DNA of 64,000 nt from Hyphomonas sp. (GTDB lineage: Bacteria; Pseudomonadota; Alphaproteobacteria; Caulobacterales; Hyphomonadaceae): assembly GCF_016125515.1 (NCBI RefSeq), contig NZ_WGLO01000003.1, forward strand, positions 168,038-232,037. Reading direction: 5' to 3'. Below the pieces are notes generated by a model. The model saw only the letters and a program-made list of their open reading frames with translations, made no database searches and was not told the DNA's origin. Numbering within the stretch: position 1 is the first letter of the stretch; each line of letters starts with the position of its first letter. Positions 45,961 through 54,821 of the stretch are shown here, one piece after another. A program made the position numbers and the translations under genes.

Positions 45961-47232
45961 TCAGGCAGGCGGCGGCGGATCATCCGGCGGCGGCGCAGGC
46001 GTTTCCTTCGCGGCGCTTGCAAATTCGTTGATCGCCTTGCGGAAGGGCCGCAGCGCGCCCGGCCGGTATTTCAGTTCACGTCTCGTCGCGCGGATCAGCA
46101 CCGCCTCGTCGAACAAGACTTCGAGGTCGCTCACGCTCGGGCGTTGTTTCTGCTTGCTGCGGGTCTTCGGCCAGACTTGCCGGGGGCGGATAGGCCAGTT
46201 GATCAGACTGAACGAGCGCGCAAACGAGGGCCGGTCAGGCCGCGCGTCGTAGGTCGCTTTCGCGATGGCATCGGCGAGGGGCGATGTGTCGTCGCCGACC
46301 GTTTCATAGAACCGCAGGCCCTCGGCGGCCGCGCCTTCGGCGATCCATTTCAGCGACCAGGCTGAAAGCTCCTCGCGCCCGCCGCCACCCACATCGCCGT
46401 GGAAGCCGACGAACCAGCGCTGCATGTAGGCCACGCGTCCGGCGCGGTCATTGTGTTCGTCGAGGGCCTCCCATTCCGTCACCGGAAACCCTGCGCGGCA
46501 TTCGTCGATTGCAAGCGCATGACGCGCCGCGCACACATTTGACGCAAGGCGGCGGTTCTTGAGGCGGAAACGGTCCTTGTCCTTCGAGGTCAGGTAAGAG
46601 CGGACAACTTCGCTGGCGCCGCGCTGGGCCACCGTATCGAACACGCCGACATAGGTGATCGGCGGCGGCGCATCGAGTGCCATCCGCGCACCGGTTTCTG
46701 TTCGGGTTCCCTTGCCATACTTGACACGAAACGCGCGGGCCTGTTCGGCATGGGCGAGTTTGTCCGCCTCCGGCGCATCGTCGCGCGGCGCCCGGTAATA
46801 GAGGCGGAAACCTTCGCGCGCCTTTTCGGCATGGCGCCGGCTGACAATGCCCGCCGTGTTGATGAAGCCCGCCAGGCGGCGGGCCGCGAAGGCGCCCCGG
46901 CTGAACCCGAAGATGTAGATCTCGTCGCCCTCTTCATAGGCGAAGGCGAGGCGCAGGTAGGTCTCGACGATGATGTCTTCGAGCCCTTCGCCGAAGGCGC
47001 CGCCGAACAGCCGCGTCGTGCGATAGATCAGGCCGCCGAAGAAACCGGACTTCTCTAGCGCGCCGACCGTTGAGCCGACGCCTTCGCTGTAGATGACCTG
47101 CTGGTGGATGCGCGTGCCGTCGGGACGGATGTCCTGATGCGCGACGGACCGGGCAATGATGGCGATGTTGGTCAGCTTGGCCTGGTTCAACGTTTGCCAG
47201 GTCCCGTCCATGCAGATGATGATGCGCTTCAT
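45961..47232 (-). CDS. DUF2235 alpha/beta hydrolase (Tle1-like lipase fold)
   Basis: A 423-residue cytoplasmic protein matching DUF2235. It starts KRIIICMDGTWQ, carries the nucleophile elbow GFSRGAFAARRLAG (Ser111), and has later blocks YVGVFDTVAQRG and WFVGFHGDVGGGG (Asp and His of the triad). This fold occurs in type VI secretion phospholipase effectors such as Tle1 and in many stand-alone proteins. No secretion genes are near, so a housekeeping lipase-like role is equally possible. ATG 47232 after GGTGGGG starts at the conserved strand. Confidence 0.85.
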   Translation of the reverse strand: MKRIIICMDGTWQTLNQAKLTNIAIIARSVAHQDIRPDGTRIHQQVIYSEGVGSTVGALEKSGFFGGLIYRTTRLFGGAFGEGLEDIIVETYLRLAFAYEEGDEIYIFGFSRGAFAARRLAGFINTAGIVSRRHAEKAREGFRLYYRAPRDDAPEADKLAHAEQARAFRVKYGKGTRTETGARMALDAPPPITYVGVFDTVAQRGASEVVRSYLTSKDKDRFRLKNRRLASNVCAARHALAIDECRAGFPVTEWEALDEHNDRAGRVAYMQRWFVGFHGDVGGGGREELSAWSLKWIAEGAAAEGLRFYETVGDDTSPLADAIAKATYDARPDRPSFARSFSLINWPIRPRQVWPKTRSKQKQRPSVSDLEVLFDEAVLIRATRRELKYRPGALRPFRKAINEFASAAKETPAPPPDDPPPPA

Positions 47233-47323
47233 GCGCCAAGCCCCACCTTTGCGCTCCCCCGAGCCAGAATTCACGATAGATTACAAACGCGACAGGCGGA
47301 AGATGCTCTTGTGCCTATGGGTA

Positions 47324-50113
47324 CTAGTGCGCGGCGGCCCAGTTTTTCGCGGCTTTGGCTTCAACGACGAGCGGAACCGATAGCTTGAGCGAGGGGCCAT
47401 CGGCGCCCGACATCGTGTCCTGCGCCACCTTGATCAGCTGGTCCGCCTCCTTCTCCGGGCACTCAAACACCAGTTCATCGTGCACCTGCAGCAGCATTCG
47501 AGCCTTCAAGCCCGCAGCCGCCAGCGCCTCCGGCATACGGATCATGGCACGCTTGATGATGTCGGCGGCCGTGCCCTGCAACGGAGCGTTGATCGCCTGG
47601 CGCTCGGCAAAGGCCCGGGCCGGGCCCTTGGCCTTCATGTCGGGCAGGTTGATTTTGCGGCCGAACGCCGTGCGCACGAAACCGGCCTCACGGGCGAACT
47701 CCTTGGTTTCGTCCATGTACTGACGAATGCCGGGGAACCGCTTGAAGTATTGCTTGATATACTCCGCCGCCTCGCTTTGCGGGATGCCCAGCTGGCGGGC
47801 AAGACCAAACCCGGAGATGCCGTAGATGATGCCGAAATTGATGGCCTTGGCTTGACGCCGCACCATCGGGTCCATGCCTTCGATGGGGGTGTTGAACATC
47901 TCACTGGCCGTCATCGCGTGGATGTCGAGCCCGTCCTTGAACGCCTGTTTCAGCGCCGGAATATCCGCCATGTGCGCGAGGATGCGCAGCTCGATCTGCG
48001 AATAGTCCGCAGAGACGAGCACATTACCGTCTTCTGCGATGAAGGCTTCGCGGATCTTGCGGCCTTCTTCCGTCCGTACAGGGATGTTCTGCAGGTTCGG
48101 GTCAGTTGAGGAAAGTCGCCCGGTCTGCGCGCCGGCCATCATGTAGCTGGTATGCACACGGCCGGTCTCTGGCTTGATCGCAGCCTGCAGCGCCTCGGTA
48201 TAAGTCGAGCGCAGCTTCGATAGCGTGCGCCAGTCCACGATGGTGCGCGGCAGGGGATGGCCTTCTTCCGCGAGGCCTTCCAGAACGTCCGCATCGGTTA
48301 CCCAGGCGCCGGTCTTGGTTTTCTTCCCGCCGGGAATGTTCATCTCGTCGAACAGGATTTCGCCCAGTTGTTTAGGCGAGCCGATATTGAACTCGCGTCC
48401 GGCCTGCTCATAGGCTTGGGCTTCCAGCGCCGCCATGCGCTGCGAAAAGTCGGCCGACAGGCGCGACAGCATCTGGCGGTCCACCTTGATGCCGGCCTGT
48501 TCCATCGCGGCCAGCACTGGCACCAGCGGCCGTTCCAGCGTTTCGTAAACGGTGGTGACCTGTTCGGTGCGCAGGCGCGGCTTCAGCACCTGCCAAAGGC
48601 GCAGTGTCACGTCGGCGTCTTCAGCCGCATATTCGGTCGCCTTGTCCAGCGCGACCTGAGCAAAGCTTTTCTGCGCTTTGCCTGTGCCGGCGACTTCCTT
48701 GAATGAAATCGGCTTGTGGCCGAGATAACGCTCGGAAAGTTCGTCCATGCCGTGGCCGTGCATGCCGGCATTCAAGGCGAACGAGATCAGCATCGTGTCG
48801 TCGACCGGCGCGACCTTGATACCGTGGCGGGCGAAGACGCTGAGATCATACTTGATGTTCTGGCCGATCTTCAGCGTCGCCGCGTCCTCAAGCATCGGCT
48901 TGAGAGCCTTGATCGCTTCGGCCATCCGGATCTGGCGCGGCGGATCGGCGCCGAACATGTCGCCATCGCCTTTCGAGTCCGGATCAACATGCGCGAGCGG
49001 AATATAACAGGCTTCACCCGGCGCCAGCGCCATCGACACGCCCACCAATCCTCCGCCTACGGAATCGAGCGCGTCAGTTTCAGTATCGACGGCCACCCAT
49101 CCTTGCGCAGTGGCGCGGGTCACCCAGTCTTCCAGTGTCTTCAGATCGCGGATGCAGACATAGGCGGTCCGGTCGATCGTCGCCGCTTCCGGCCCGTCCG
49201 CCACGAGGACGCCTTCTTTCTCCATCTGCTCGCGCACGCGGCGGGTGATGGTGCGGAATTCCATTTCTTCCAGGAAAGGCAGCAGCACTTTCGGATCCGG
49301 ATCCTGCACGGCGAGGTCTTCGAGTTTCACCTCGAGCGGCACGTCATCCTTCAAGGTGACGAGCTGTTTCGAGACGCGCACCTGGTCGGCAAAGTTCAGC
49401 AGCGTTTCGCGGCGCTTGGGCTGCTTGATCTCCTCAGCGCGCTCCAGCAGCGCTTCGACGCTTCCATATTCGGTGATCAGCTGCGCGGCGGTCTTCACGC
49501 CAATGCCGGGCGCGCCGGGCACGTTGTCGACGCTGTCGCCGGCCAGCGACTGCACATCGACTACATGCTCAGGCCCGACGCCGAATTTCTCGATCACCTC
49601 GTCGCGGCCCATCAGCTTGTTCTTCATCGTGTCGAGCATCAGCACCTTGTCGGAGACAAGCTGCATCAGGTCCTTATCGGACGAGACGATGGTGACGCGC
49701 GCGCCTCTAGCTTCCGCCTGGCGGGCATAGGTGGCGATCAGGTCATCGGCCTCGAAGCCCATCATCTCGATCGCATGCGCGGCGAACGCTTCGGCGGCGC
49801 GGCGCACGAGGGGGAATTGCGGGCGCAGTTCTTCCGGCGGTTCCGGACGCTGCGCCTTGTAGGCGGGAAAGAGTTCATTGCGGAAGGTCTTGGACGACGC
49901 ATCGAAGATGCACGCGAAGTGCGTCGGCCGCTCCGGGCCTTTGAGGTCTTCCAGCAGCTTGAACAGCATATTGCAGAAGCCCGAGACCGCGCCGATCGGA
50001 AGTCCGTCGGATTGGCGCGTCAGCGGCGGCAACGCGTGGAACGCGCGGAAAATGTAGGCGCTCGCATCGATCAGATAGAGGTGGCTTTTCTCGGTGACGG
50101 GGGCCGTGGCCAT
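47324..50113 (-). CDS. polA: DNA polymerase I
   Basis: A 929-residue polymerase I with all three domains. 5'-3' exonuclease: residues about 10-300 (SAYIFRAFHA, MMGFEADDLIATYA, DKDLMQL). 3'-5' proofreading domain: about 330-520, with its acidic residues intact (AVDTETDAL; NIKYDLSVF; YAAEDADVTL). Polymerase: about 550-929 (SADYSQIELRILAHM, RRQAKAINFGIIYG, QVHDELVFE). It fills gaps and removes primers. Start ATG 50113. Confidence 0.97.
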   Translation of the reverse strand: MATAPVTEKSHLYLIDASAYIFRAFHALPPLTRQSDGLPIGAVSGFCNMLFKLLEDLKGPERPTHFACIFDASSKTFRNELFPAYKAQRPEPPEELRPQFPLVRRAAEAFAAHAIEMMGFEADDLIATYARQAEARGARVTIVSSDKDLMQLVSDKVLMLDTMKNKLMGRDEVIEKFGVGPEHVVDVQSLAGDSVDNVPGAPGIGVKTAAQLITEYGSVEALLERAEEIKQPKRRETLLNFADQVRVSKQLVTLKDDVPLEVKLEDLAVQDPDPKVLLPFLEEMEFRTITRRVREQMEKEGVLVADGPEAATIDRTAYVCIRDLKTLEDWVTRATAQGWVAVDTETDALDSVGGGLVGVSMALAPGEACYIPLAHVDPDSKGDGDMFGADPPRQIRMAEAIKALKPMLEDAATLKIGQNIKYDLSVFARHGIKVAPVDDTMLISFALNAGMHGHGMDELSERYLGHKPISFKEVAGTGKAQKSFAQVALDKATEYAAEDADVTLRLWQVLKPRLRTEQVTTVYETLERPLVPVLAAMEQAGIKVDRQMLSRLSADFSQRMAALEAQAYEQAGREFNIGSPKQLGEILFDEMNIPGGKKTKTGAWVTDADVLEGLAEEGHPLPRTIVDWRTLSKLRSTYTEALQAAIKPETGRVHTSYMMAGAQTGRLSSTDPNLQNIPVRTEEGRKIREAFIAEDGNVLVSADYSQIELRILAHMADIPALKQAFKDGLDIHAMTASEMFNTPIEGMDPMVRRQAKAINFGIIYGISGFGLARQLGIPQSEAAEYIKQYFKRFPGIRQYMDETKEFAREAGFVRTAFGRKINLPDMKAKGPARAFAERQAINAPLQGTAADIIKRAMIRMPEALAAAGLKARMLLQVHDELVFECPEKEADQLIKVAQDTMSGADGPSLKLSVPLVVEAKAAKNWAAAH

Positions 50114-50255
50114 GGGCGATTCCTCTTCTTTCCAACGGTCTAGCGGCTGGAAGCGGAGCCGTCACCCGCCAGCGCGGGGCGCGGTGTCAATTACAGTGTG
50201 TAAAGGTGAGTCGGATTCCGCTTTGCCCCCCTCGAATGTGTGCTAAAAATACATC

Positions 50256-50729
50256 ATGCAAAGAGACCTCGCCTTCGAAGAAGCCGTGGCCCTCGCTCCG
50301 CCGGTGCAGAAGCCCGCGCCCAAGGCGCCATGGCATCTCTACCTGATCGGCACAGCTGCTGTGCTGTGGAGCCTTCTCAATGTATTCGATTTTCTGGCCA
50401 CGGCGACCCAGTTCGGACCCTACATGGACCGTTTCCCGGACGGCGCACGCCAGTATTGGGAAACCCAGCCGGCCGGCGTGTTTGTCGTCTGGGCGCTGGC
50501 GGTCTTCTCGTCCCTTATCGGATCGGTGTTGCTGATCCGCCGGCACGCGCTCGCGGTGCGGGTCCTCGGCGTGTCGACCATTTCGACCATCGCCGCGATG
50601 GCGCTCAGCTATTCGCGCCCGGCCGCCGACTATGATGCCACACGCGTCTTTGCGGTGTGCATCATCGTCGTGTCTTTGCTGATCCTCAACTACGCCTGGC
50701 ACCAGGCCAAACGCGGTATCCTGCGCTGA
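50256..50729 (+). CDS. Small four-helix membrane protein, paralog 1
   Basis: A 157-residue protein with four predicted helices. After a polar N-terminus it reads APWHLYLIGTAAVLWSLLNVFD and ends WHQAKRGILR. The next gene encodes a paralog with the same start (WHLWLVGGLGILWN) and end (WQMKRGALR). Family not recognised, function unknown. No signal peptide beyond helix 1. Confidence 0.65.
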   Translation: MQRDLAFEEAVALAPPVQKPAPKAPWHLYLIGTAAVLWSLLNVFDFLATATQFGPYMDRFPDGARQYWETQPAGVFVVWALAVFSSLIGSVLLIRRHALAVRVLGVSTISTIAAMALSYSRPAADYDATRVFAVCIIVVSLLILNYAWHQAKRGILR

Positions 50730-50811
50730 ACACCGCCCGGCATTCGCCGCGGCGCGTTGGTGATTTCCCGAAAGCGGCTTATGCTGGCGCCCTCTTGGGA
50801 GGGAGAACCAC

Positions 50812-51252
50812 ATGACAGAACAATCTGCGCCGGACGGCGTAAACGCGGGCTGGCATCTCTGGCTCGTCGGCGGGCTCGGCATCTTGTGGAACGGGTTCGG
50901 TTGTTTCGACTACATCATGACCGTCACGCGCAACGCCGCCTATCTTGAGCCCTATCCAAAAGAAATGCTGGACTACTGGTTCGCCATGCCGTGGTGGATG
51001 TTCGGGCTTTGGGCCGTCGGTGTGTTCGGCGCCTTCCTGGGAAGCGTGGCCTTGCTGATGAAGCGCGAAGCTGCGGTCACGCTTTTTGCGGCCGCGTTCA
51101 TTGCGTCGATCATCAGTTTCGTCACGGGCGCGATGGACCAGAACGCGCCCAAGATGGAAGGACAGGAGTTCTTCCCCTTGCTGATCATCGGGCTTGGCTT
51201 CGTTTTCCTCGCCTATTCCTACTGGCAGATGAAGCGCGGCGCCTTGCGCTGA
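50812..51252 (+). CDS. Small four-helix membrane protein, paralog 2
   Basis: A 146-residue membrane protein clearly related to the preceding one: similar length, same helix spacing, shared WHLxLxGxxxxLWxxxxxFD opening and WxxxKRGxLR end. The two probably arose by tandem duplication and then diverged. ATG 50812 follows GGGAGGGAGAACCAC. Function unknown. Confidence 0.68.
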   Translation: MTEQSAPDGVNAGWHLWLVGGLGILWNGFGCFDYIMTVTRNAAYLEPYPKEMLDYWFAMPWWMFGLWAVGVFGAFLGSVALLMKREAAVTLFAAAFIASIISFVTGAMDQNAPKMEGQEFFPLLIIGLGFVFLAYSYWQMKRGALR

Positions 51253-51298
51253 AACGGATTCGCTCTAGCGTTCCTTCCAACGAAACAGGGAGGTCGCG

Positions 51299-52324
51299 AT
51301 GACGAACGAGATGAACAAGACCTGGGTGCTGCGCAAGCGCCCCGTGGGTGACCTGCAGGAGGGCGATCTTGAGCTGGTCGAGAGCCCGCTTGCGCCGCTC
51401 GCGGACGGCGAAGTGCGTGCCAAGACGATCTATCTCTCGCTCGACCCGACGAACCGGATCTGGATGAGCGACATCGATGCCTACCTGCCACCCGTGCAGA
51501 TCGGCGACCCGATGCGCGGCGGCGGGCTCAGCATCATCACCGAAAGCCGGTTTGACGGCCTCTCGCCCGGCGATATCGTCAATACCGGCCTTTCGGGTTG
51601 GGCGATCTACAATACGCTGCCCGGCGCCTCACTGGCCAAGTTACCGAAGCTGCCCGGTGTTCCGCTCACGGCCTACATGGGTCCGCTCGGTGCCACCGGC
51701 ATGACCGCCTATTTCGGCCTGATGGACATCGCCAAACCGAAGGCGGGCGAAACGGTGGTCGTCTCGGCCGCCGCCGGCGCCGTCGGCTCGATGGTGGGGC
51801 AGATCGCGAAGATACAAGGCTGCCGTGTGGTCGGCATCGCGGGCGGCGCGGACAAGTGCCGCTGGCTCACCGAAGTCGCGGGCTTCGATGCGGCGATCGA
51901 CTACAAGAATGAGGATGTCGGCAAGGCGCTCGACAAGCATTGTCCGAACGGCATCGACATCAACTTCGAAAACGTCGGCGGCAAGATCATGGACACAGTG
52001 ATCGCACGCCTCAACGATTTCTCGCGCATGCCGCTGTGCGGTCTGATCTCGACCTATAATGCGACCGCACCGGTGCCGGGGCCGTACAATTTTTCGAACC
52101 TGCTTATGCGCCGGACGCTCGTGAAGGGCTTCATCGTGATCGATTACTTCCCGCGCTTCCCGGAAGGCATCCAGCAGATGGCGATGTGGCTGATGGAAGG
52201 GAAGATCAAGTTCGAGACCGACATCGTCGACGGCTTCGAAAGAGCGCCGGCCAGCCTCTCACGCCTCTTCGAAGGCAAGAATCTGGGCAAACTGGTCGTG
52301 AAAGTCAGCGACGAGCCGGCGTGA
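51299..52324 (+). CDS. NADP-dependent oxidoreductase (MDR superfamily, CurA/PTGR-like)
   Basis: A 341-residue medium-chain dehydrogenase/reductase without the zinc-binding cysteines, as in curcumin and prostaglandin reductases. It opens VLRKRPVGDLQEGDLELVE. The NADP loop is VSAAAGAVGSMVGQIAKIQGCRVVGIAGG, and the product block (GIDINFENVGGKIMD) is typical. It reduces activated double bonds using NADPH. ATG/ACG context: GAGGTCGCGATG. Confidence 0.92.
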   Translation: MTNEMNKTWVLRKRPVGDLQEGDLELVESPLAPLADGEVRAKTIYLSLDPTNRIWMSDIDAYLPPVQIGDPMRGGGLSIITESRFDGLSPGDIVNTGLSGWAIYNTLPGASLAKLPKLPGVPLTAYMGPLGATGMTAYFGLMDIAKPKAGETVVVSAAAGAVGSMVGQIAKIQGCRVVGIAGGADKCRWLTEVAGFDAAIDYKNEDVGKALDKHCPNGIDINFENVGGKIMDTVIARLNDFSRMPLCGLISTYNATAPVPGPYNFSNLLMRRTLVKGFIVIDYFPRFPEGIQQMAMWLMEGKIKFETDIVDGFERAPASLSRLFEGKNLGKLVVKVSDEPA

Positions 52325-52329
52325 CACCG

Positions 52330-52373
52330 GTTCAGGTTGCATTCATCCGGGCTCGCCGCAAAATAACCTGAAC
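52330..52373. repeat. Perfect 9-bp inverted repeat
   Basis: GTTCAGGTT and AACCTGAAC, 26 bases apart, between the reductase and the lipoprotein genes. No T-tract follows, so this is more operator-like or a structured leader than a terminator. Low confidence. Confidence 0.35.
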
Positions 52374-52400
52374 GGAATCGGGGCTTTGAGGGGTGCGGAC

Positions 52401-52769
52401 ATGATGAAACTTGCGGGCGTGAAACTGCGCCTTTGGCTTGCCGGCGCGGGCGCACTGTCACTCGCAGGCTGCACGACGGCGGATTTGGAAGCCTTCGCGG
52501 CCGGGCTCGACATGGCGGCTGAGGAGATGTCGGTGACCATGACGATGGTTCCGGCCTTTGGCTGCGACTTCAATGTAAACGGCTATCTCGTCTGCGATGA
52601 TAGCGGCGATGGCTATGCGGACCGTTACGGCGACCCGACGCTCGACTATGTGCCGGGCTACTATTCCGGCCCAGCCACACGCATCAGCGATTATGGCGAG
52701 GCCTTTCAGTATGATGCGGGCTGCGATTGCTGGCTGCGGGAGCCATCGCTTGACACCTACCCGAAATAG
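52401..52769 (+). CDS. Predicted lipoprotein with calcium-loop-like motif
   Basis: A 122-residue lipoprotein: signal peptide and lipobox LAGC (Cys24). After a Met/Thr-rich stretch comes FGCDFNVNGYLVCDDSGDGYADRYGDP (motif: DDSGDGYADRYGD), which resembles an EF-hand/dockerin-type DxSxDG calcium loop, then a Tyr-rich tail and two cysteines near the end (GCDCWLRE). Family not recognised. ATG 52401 is used; TTG 52386 is an alternative. Confidence 0.6.
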   Translation: MMKLAGVKLRLWLAGAGALSLAGCTTADLEAFAAGLDMAAEEMSVTMTMVPAFGCDFNVNGYLVCDDSGDGYADRYGDPTLDYVPGYYSGPATRISDYGEAFQYDAGCDCWLREPSLDTYPK

Positions 52770-52858
52770 GCCCGCCCGGGCTGTTCAGCCGCGCGTCTTG
52801 CAAGCGCGGGCCGGACTTGGTCATATACTGACAGGCGTACGGACCTCAGGAGTGCGGG

Positions 52859-53641
52859 ATGCGGTGGCAGCCTCTGTTCGGAATGGTGTTTCTGCTGGCC
52901 GCCCTGTGCGTCGGGCCGGGCCGGGCCCAGACGCCGGACGTGATCGAGTCGGGCGGCTACGACGACTGGGCCGTCGGCATCCTGGCGGCGGACTGGCGCG
53001 ACGGCAGCGGCGCGCCTATCGATGCGTTCGACAACGCTGCCCGTGCCCTCGCCAAGGGATTTGAAGCGGTCGGCTTCAAATCCGAAAATATCTCCAACCT
53101 GTCGCTTCGCCCGAACCCGCAGAATGGCCGGGCGCTGGCCTCCGACATTGCCTTTGCAGCTTTCGGTTCCAAGGCGGCCGCGGCCAAAGCGGGCTGCCTG
53201 TTCTACTTCACCTCGCACGGATCGCCGGACGGGATGGTGCTGGGCCGGGAAGGGTTGCTGACGCCGTCGCGGCTGGCCAGTCTGGTCGATGGCTGGTGCG
53301 GGACGCGGCCGACGGTTGTGGTCGTCTCGGCCTGCTATTCGGGCGGCTTCATGCCCGCTCTATCGGCACCCAACCGCATGGTGATCACTGCGGCGCGGCC
53401 GGACCGGTCCTCGTTCGGATGCGCGGCGGGCGTGGAGTATCCTTATTTCGATGGCTGCGTGCTGGAAGCCCTGCCGAGCGCCGATGATTTCGTCGACCTC
53501 GCAAGCCGGGCGCGGCGATGCGTGGCGCAGCGGGAGTATGATGAACAGCTTTGGCCGCCGTCGGAGCCGCTGACCGACGTCGGCGCCGATGTCGAGACGC
53601 TGTTCATTCTCAAGAACTTCGAGCACGCCCCGCCACCCTGA
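52859..53641 (+). CDS. Exported C13-family (legumain/caspase-like) cysteine peptidase
   Basis: A 260-residue protein with a signal peptide (LLAALCVGPGRAQ) and the clan CD catalytic pair: His120 in FYFTSHGSPDG and Cys159 in VVVVSACYSGGF. This is the peptidase C13 arrangement (legumain, GPI-transamidase relatives), rare in bacteria but known in alphaproteobacteria. The C-terminal part holds extra cysteines (FGCAAGVEYPYFDGC). Target unknown. It lies 89 bases after a lipoprotein gene on the same strand. Confidence 0.8.
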   Translation: MRWQPLFGMVFLLAALCVGPGRAQTPDVIESGGYDDWAVGILAADWRDGSGAPIDAFDNAARALAKGFEAVGFKSENISNLSLRPNPQNGRALASDIAFAAFGSKAAAAKAGCLFYFTSHGSPDGMVLGREGLLTPSRLASLVDGWCGTRPTVVVVSACYSGGFMPALSAPNRMVITAARPDRSSFGCAAGVEYPYFDGCVLEALPSADDFVDLASRARRCVAQREYDEQLWPPSEPLTDVGADVETLFILKNFEHAPPP

Positions 53642-53654
53642 AGCGGCCGGTCGG

Positions 53655-54821
53655 TCAGCTTGCAGACAATGCCGTGAAGGCGGCGCTGAGGTCGGCTTTC
53701 AGGTCTGCGGTCGCTTCCAGCCCGATGTGCAGGCGCAGAAGTGGGCCGGCGCGGCCTTCGGTCCAGCTGCCCTTGGTGCGCGTCAGTTGCTGGTCGCAGG
53801 GGATGATCAGGCTCTCGAACCCGCCCCAGGAGAAGCCGAGTCCGAACAGCGACAGCGTCTCGAAGAAGCGCTCCATTCCGCCTTCAGGAACCGGGTTCAG
53901 GATAATCCCGAACAGGCCGTTCGAGCCTGTGAAGTCACGCTTCCAGAGCGCATGATCGGGATGGTCCGGCAGGGCCGGATGCAGGACATCCGCCACTTCG
54001 GATCGCGCCGCCAGCCAATGCGCCATCTCGAGGCCGGCCGCCTCGTGCGCCCGCAGGCGGGTGGCCAGCGTGCGCAGGCCGCGCACCGCGAGATAGGCAT
54101 CATCCGGCGCAAGACCGATGCCCCACTCTTCGGACGTTGCAGCAATCCGGCCCGCGAGACCTGCATCGCGCGTCATCACTGCGCCGCCGAAGGCGTCTGC
54201 GTGGCCCACCACGTATTTGGTGAGCGCCTGAACCGATATATCTGCGCCCAGCGCCAGCGGCTGGTGCAGCAGGCCTGCGCCCCAGGTATTGTCGCAGATC
54301 GTCCGTATGCCCCGAGCCTTGGCAGCGGCGATCATTGCCGGCGCATCACCGACTTCGAAGGTTAGTGAACCGGGGGACTCGATGAACACCGCTTTCGTGT
54401 TCGATTTGAACAAGGCTTCGATACCCGCGCCGATGCGGGGATCGTACCGCTCCGCCTCGACACCTGTCTCGCGCAGCCGTTTTTCACAGAAGCGCGCGGT
54501 TGGGCCATAGGAGCAATCCGGATACAGCAAATGGTCGCCTGCGGAGACGCAGGTGGTGATGGCCAGCGCGCAGGCTTGCAAGCCGTTGGACGCGAGGCGC
54601 GCATGCCTGGCGCCCTCCAGCTCGCACATGCCGGATTCCAGCTCGCGGTGAACCGTCAATCCCATCCGGCCATAGGTCGGCTTGGCGCCATAGAGGCCGG
54701 CCTCGTCGCGGAACAGCACGGTCGAGGCCCGCTCGACCGGCGGGTTTACGGTGACACGGCCAAGCCGTGCGGCGCGCGTGTGGATCAGGCGCGTCTCCGG
54801 GGCGGCTTCGTCCTTGTTCAT
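53655..54821 (-). CDS. metC: Cystathionine beta-lyase
   Basis: A 388-residue gamma-family PLP enzyme that splits cystathionine to homocysteine. PLP-binding Lys202 sits in SVQALTKYVVGHAD. The PLP-contact Tyr of PTYGRMG and the Asp-Asn of CDNTWGAG are in place. The ATG at 54821 overlaps the stop of the sulfurtransferase gene by ATGA, which fixes the start. Part of a metC-sseA-cysK sulfur block. Confidence 0.9.
   Translation of the reverse strand: MNKDEAAPETRLIHTRAARLGRVTVNPPVERASTVLFRDEAGLYGAKPTYGRMGLTVHRELESGMCELEGARHARLASNGLQACALAITTCVSAGDHLLYPDCSYGPTARFCEKRLRETGVEAERYDPRIGAGIEALFKSNTKAVFIESPGSLTFEVGDAPAMIAAAKARGIRTICDNTWGAGLLHQPLALGADISVQALTKYVVGHADAFGGAVMTRDAGLAGRIAATSEEWGIGLAPDDAYLAVRGLRTLATRLRAHEAAGLEMAHWLAARSEVADVLHPALPDHPDHALWKRDFTGSNGLFGIILNPVPEGGMERFFETLSLFGLGFSWGGFESLIIPCDQQLTRTKGSWTEGRAGPLLRLHIGLEATADLKADLSAAFTALSAS

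Noticed and set aside
45740..46252. Plus-strand frame in and beyond the chvI gap
   Set aside because: Runs antisense into the DUF2235 gene, has low-complexity composition and no recognisable domain.
45961..47232. Type VI secretion effector locus
   Set aside because: No Vgr, Hcp, PAAR or immunity gene within the window; only the fold is shared.
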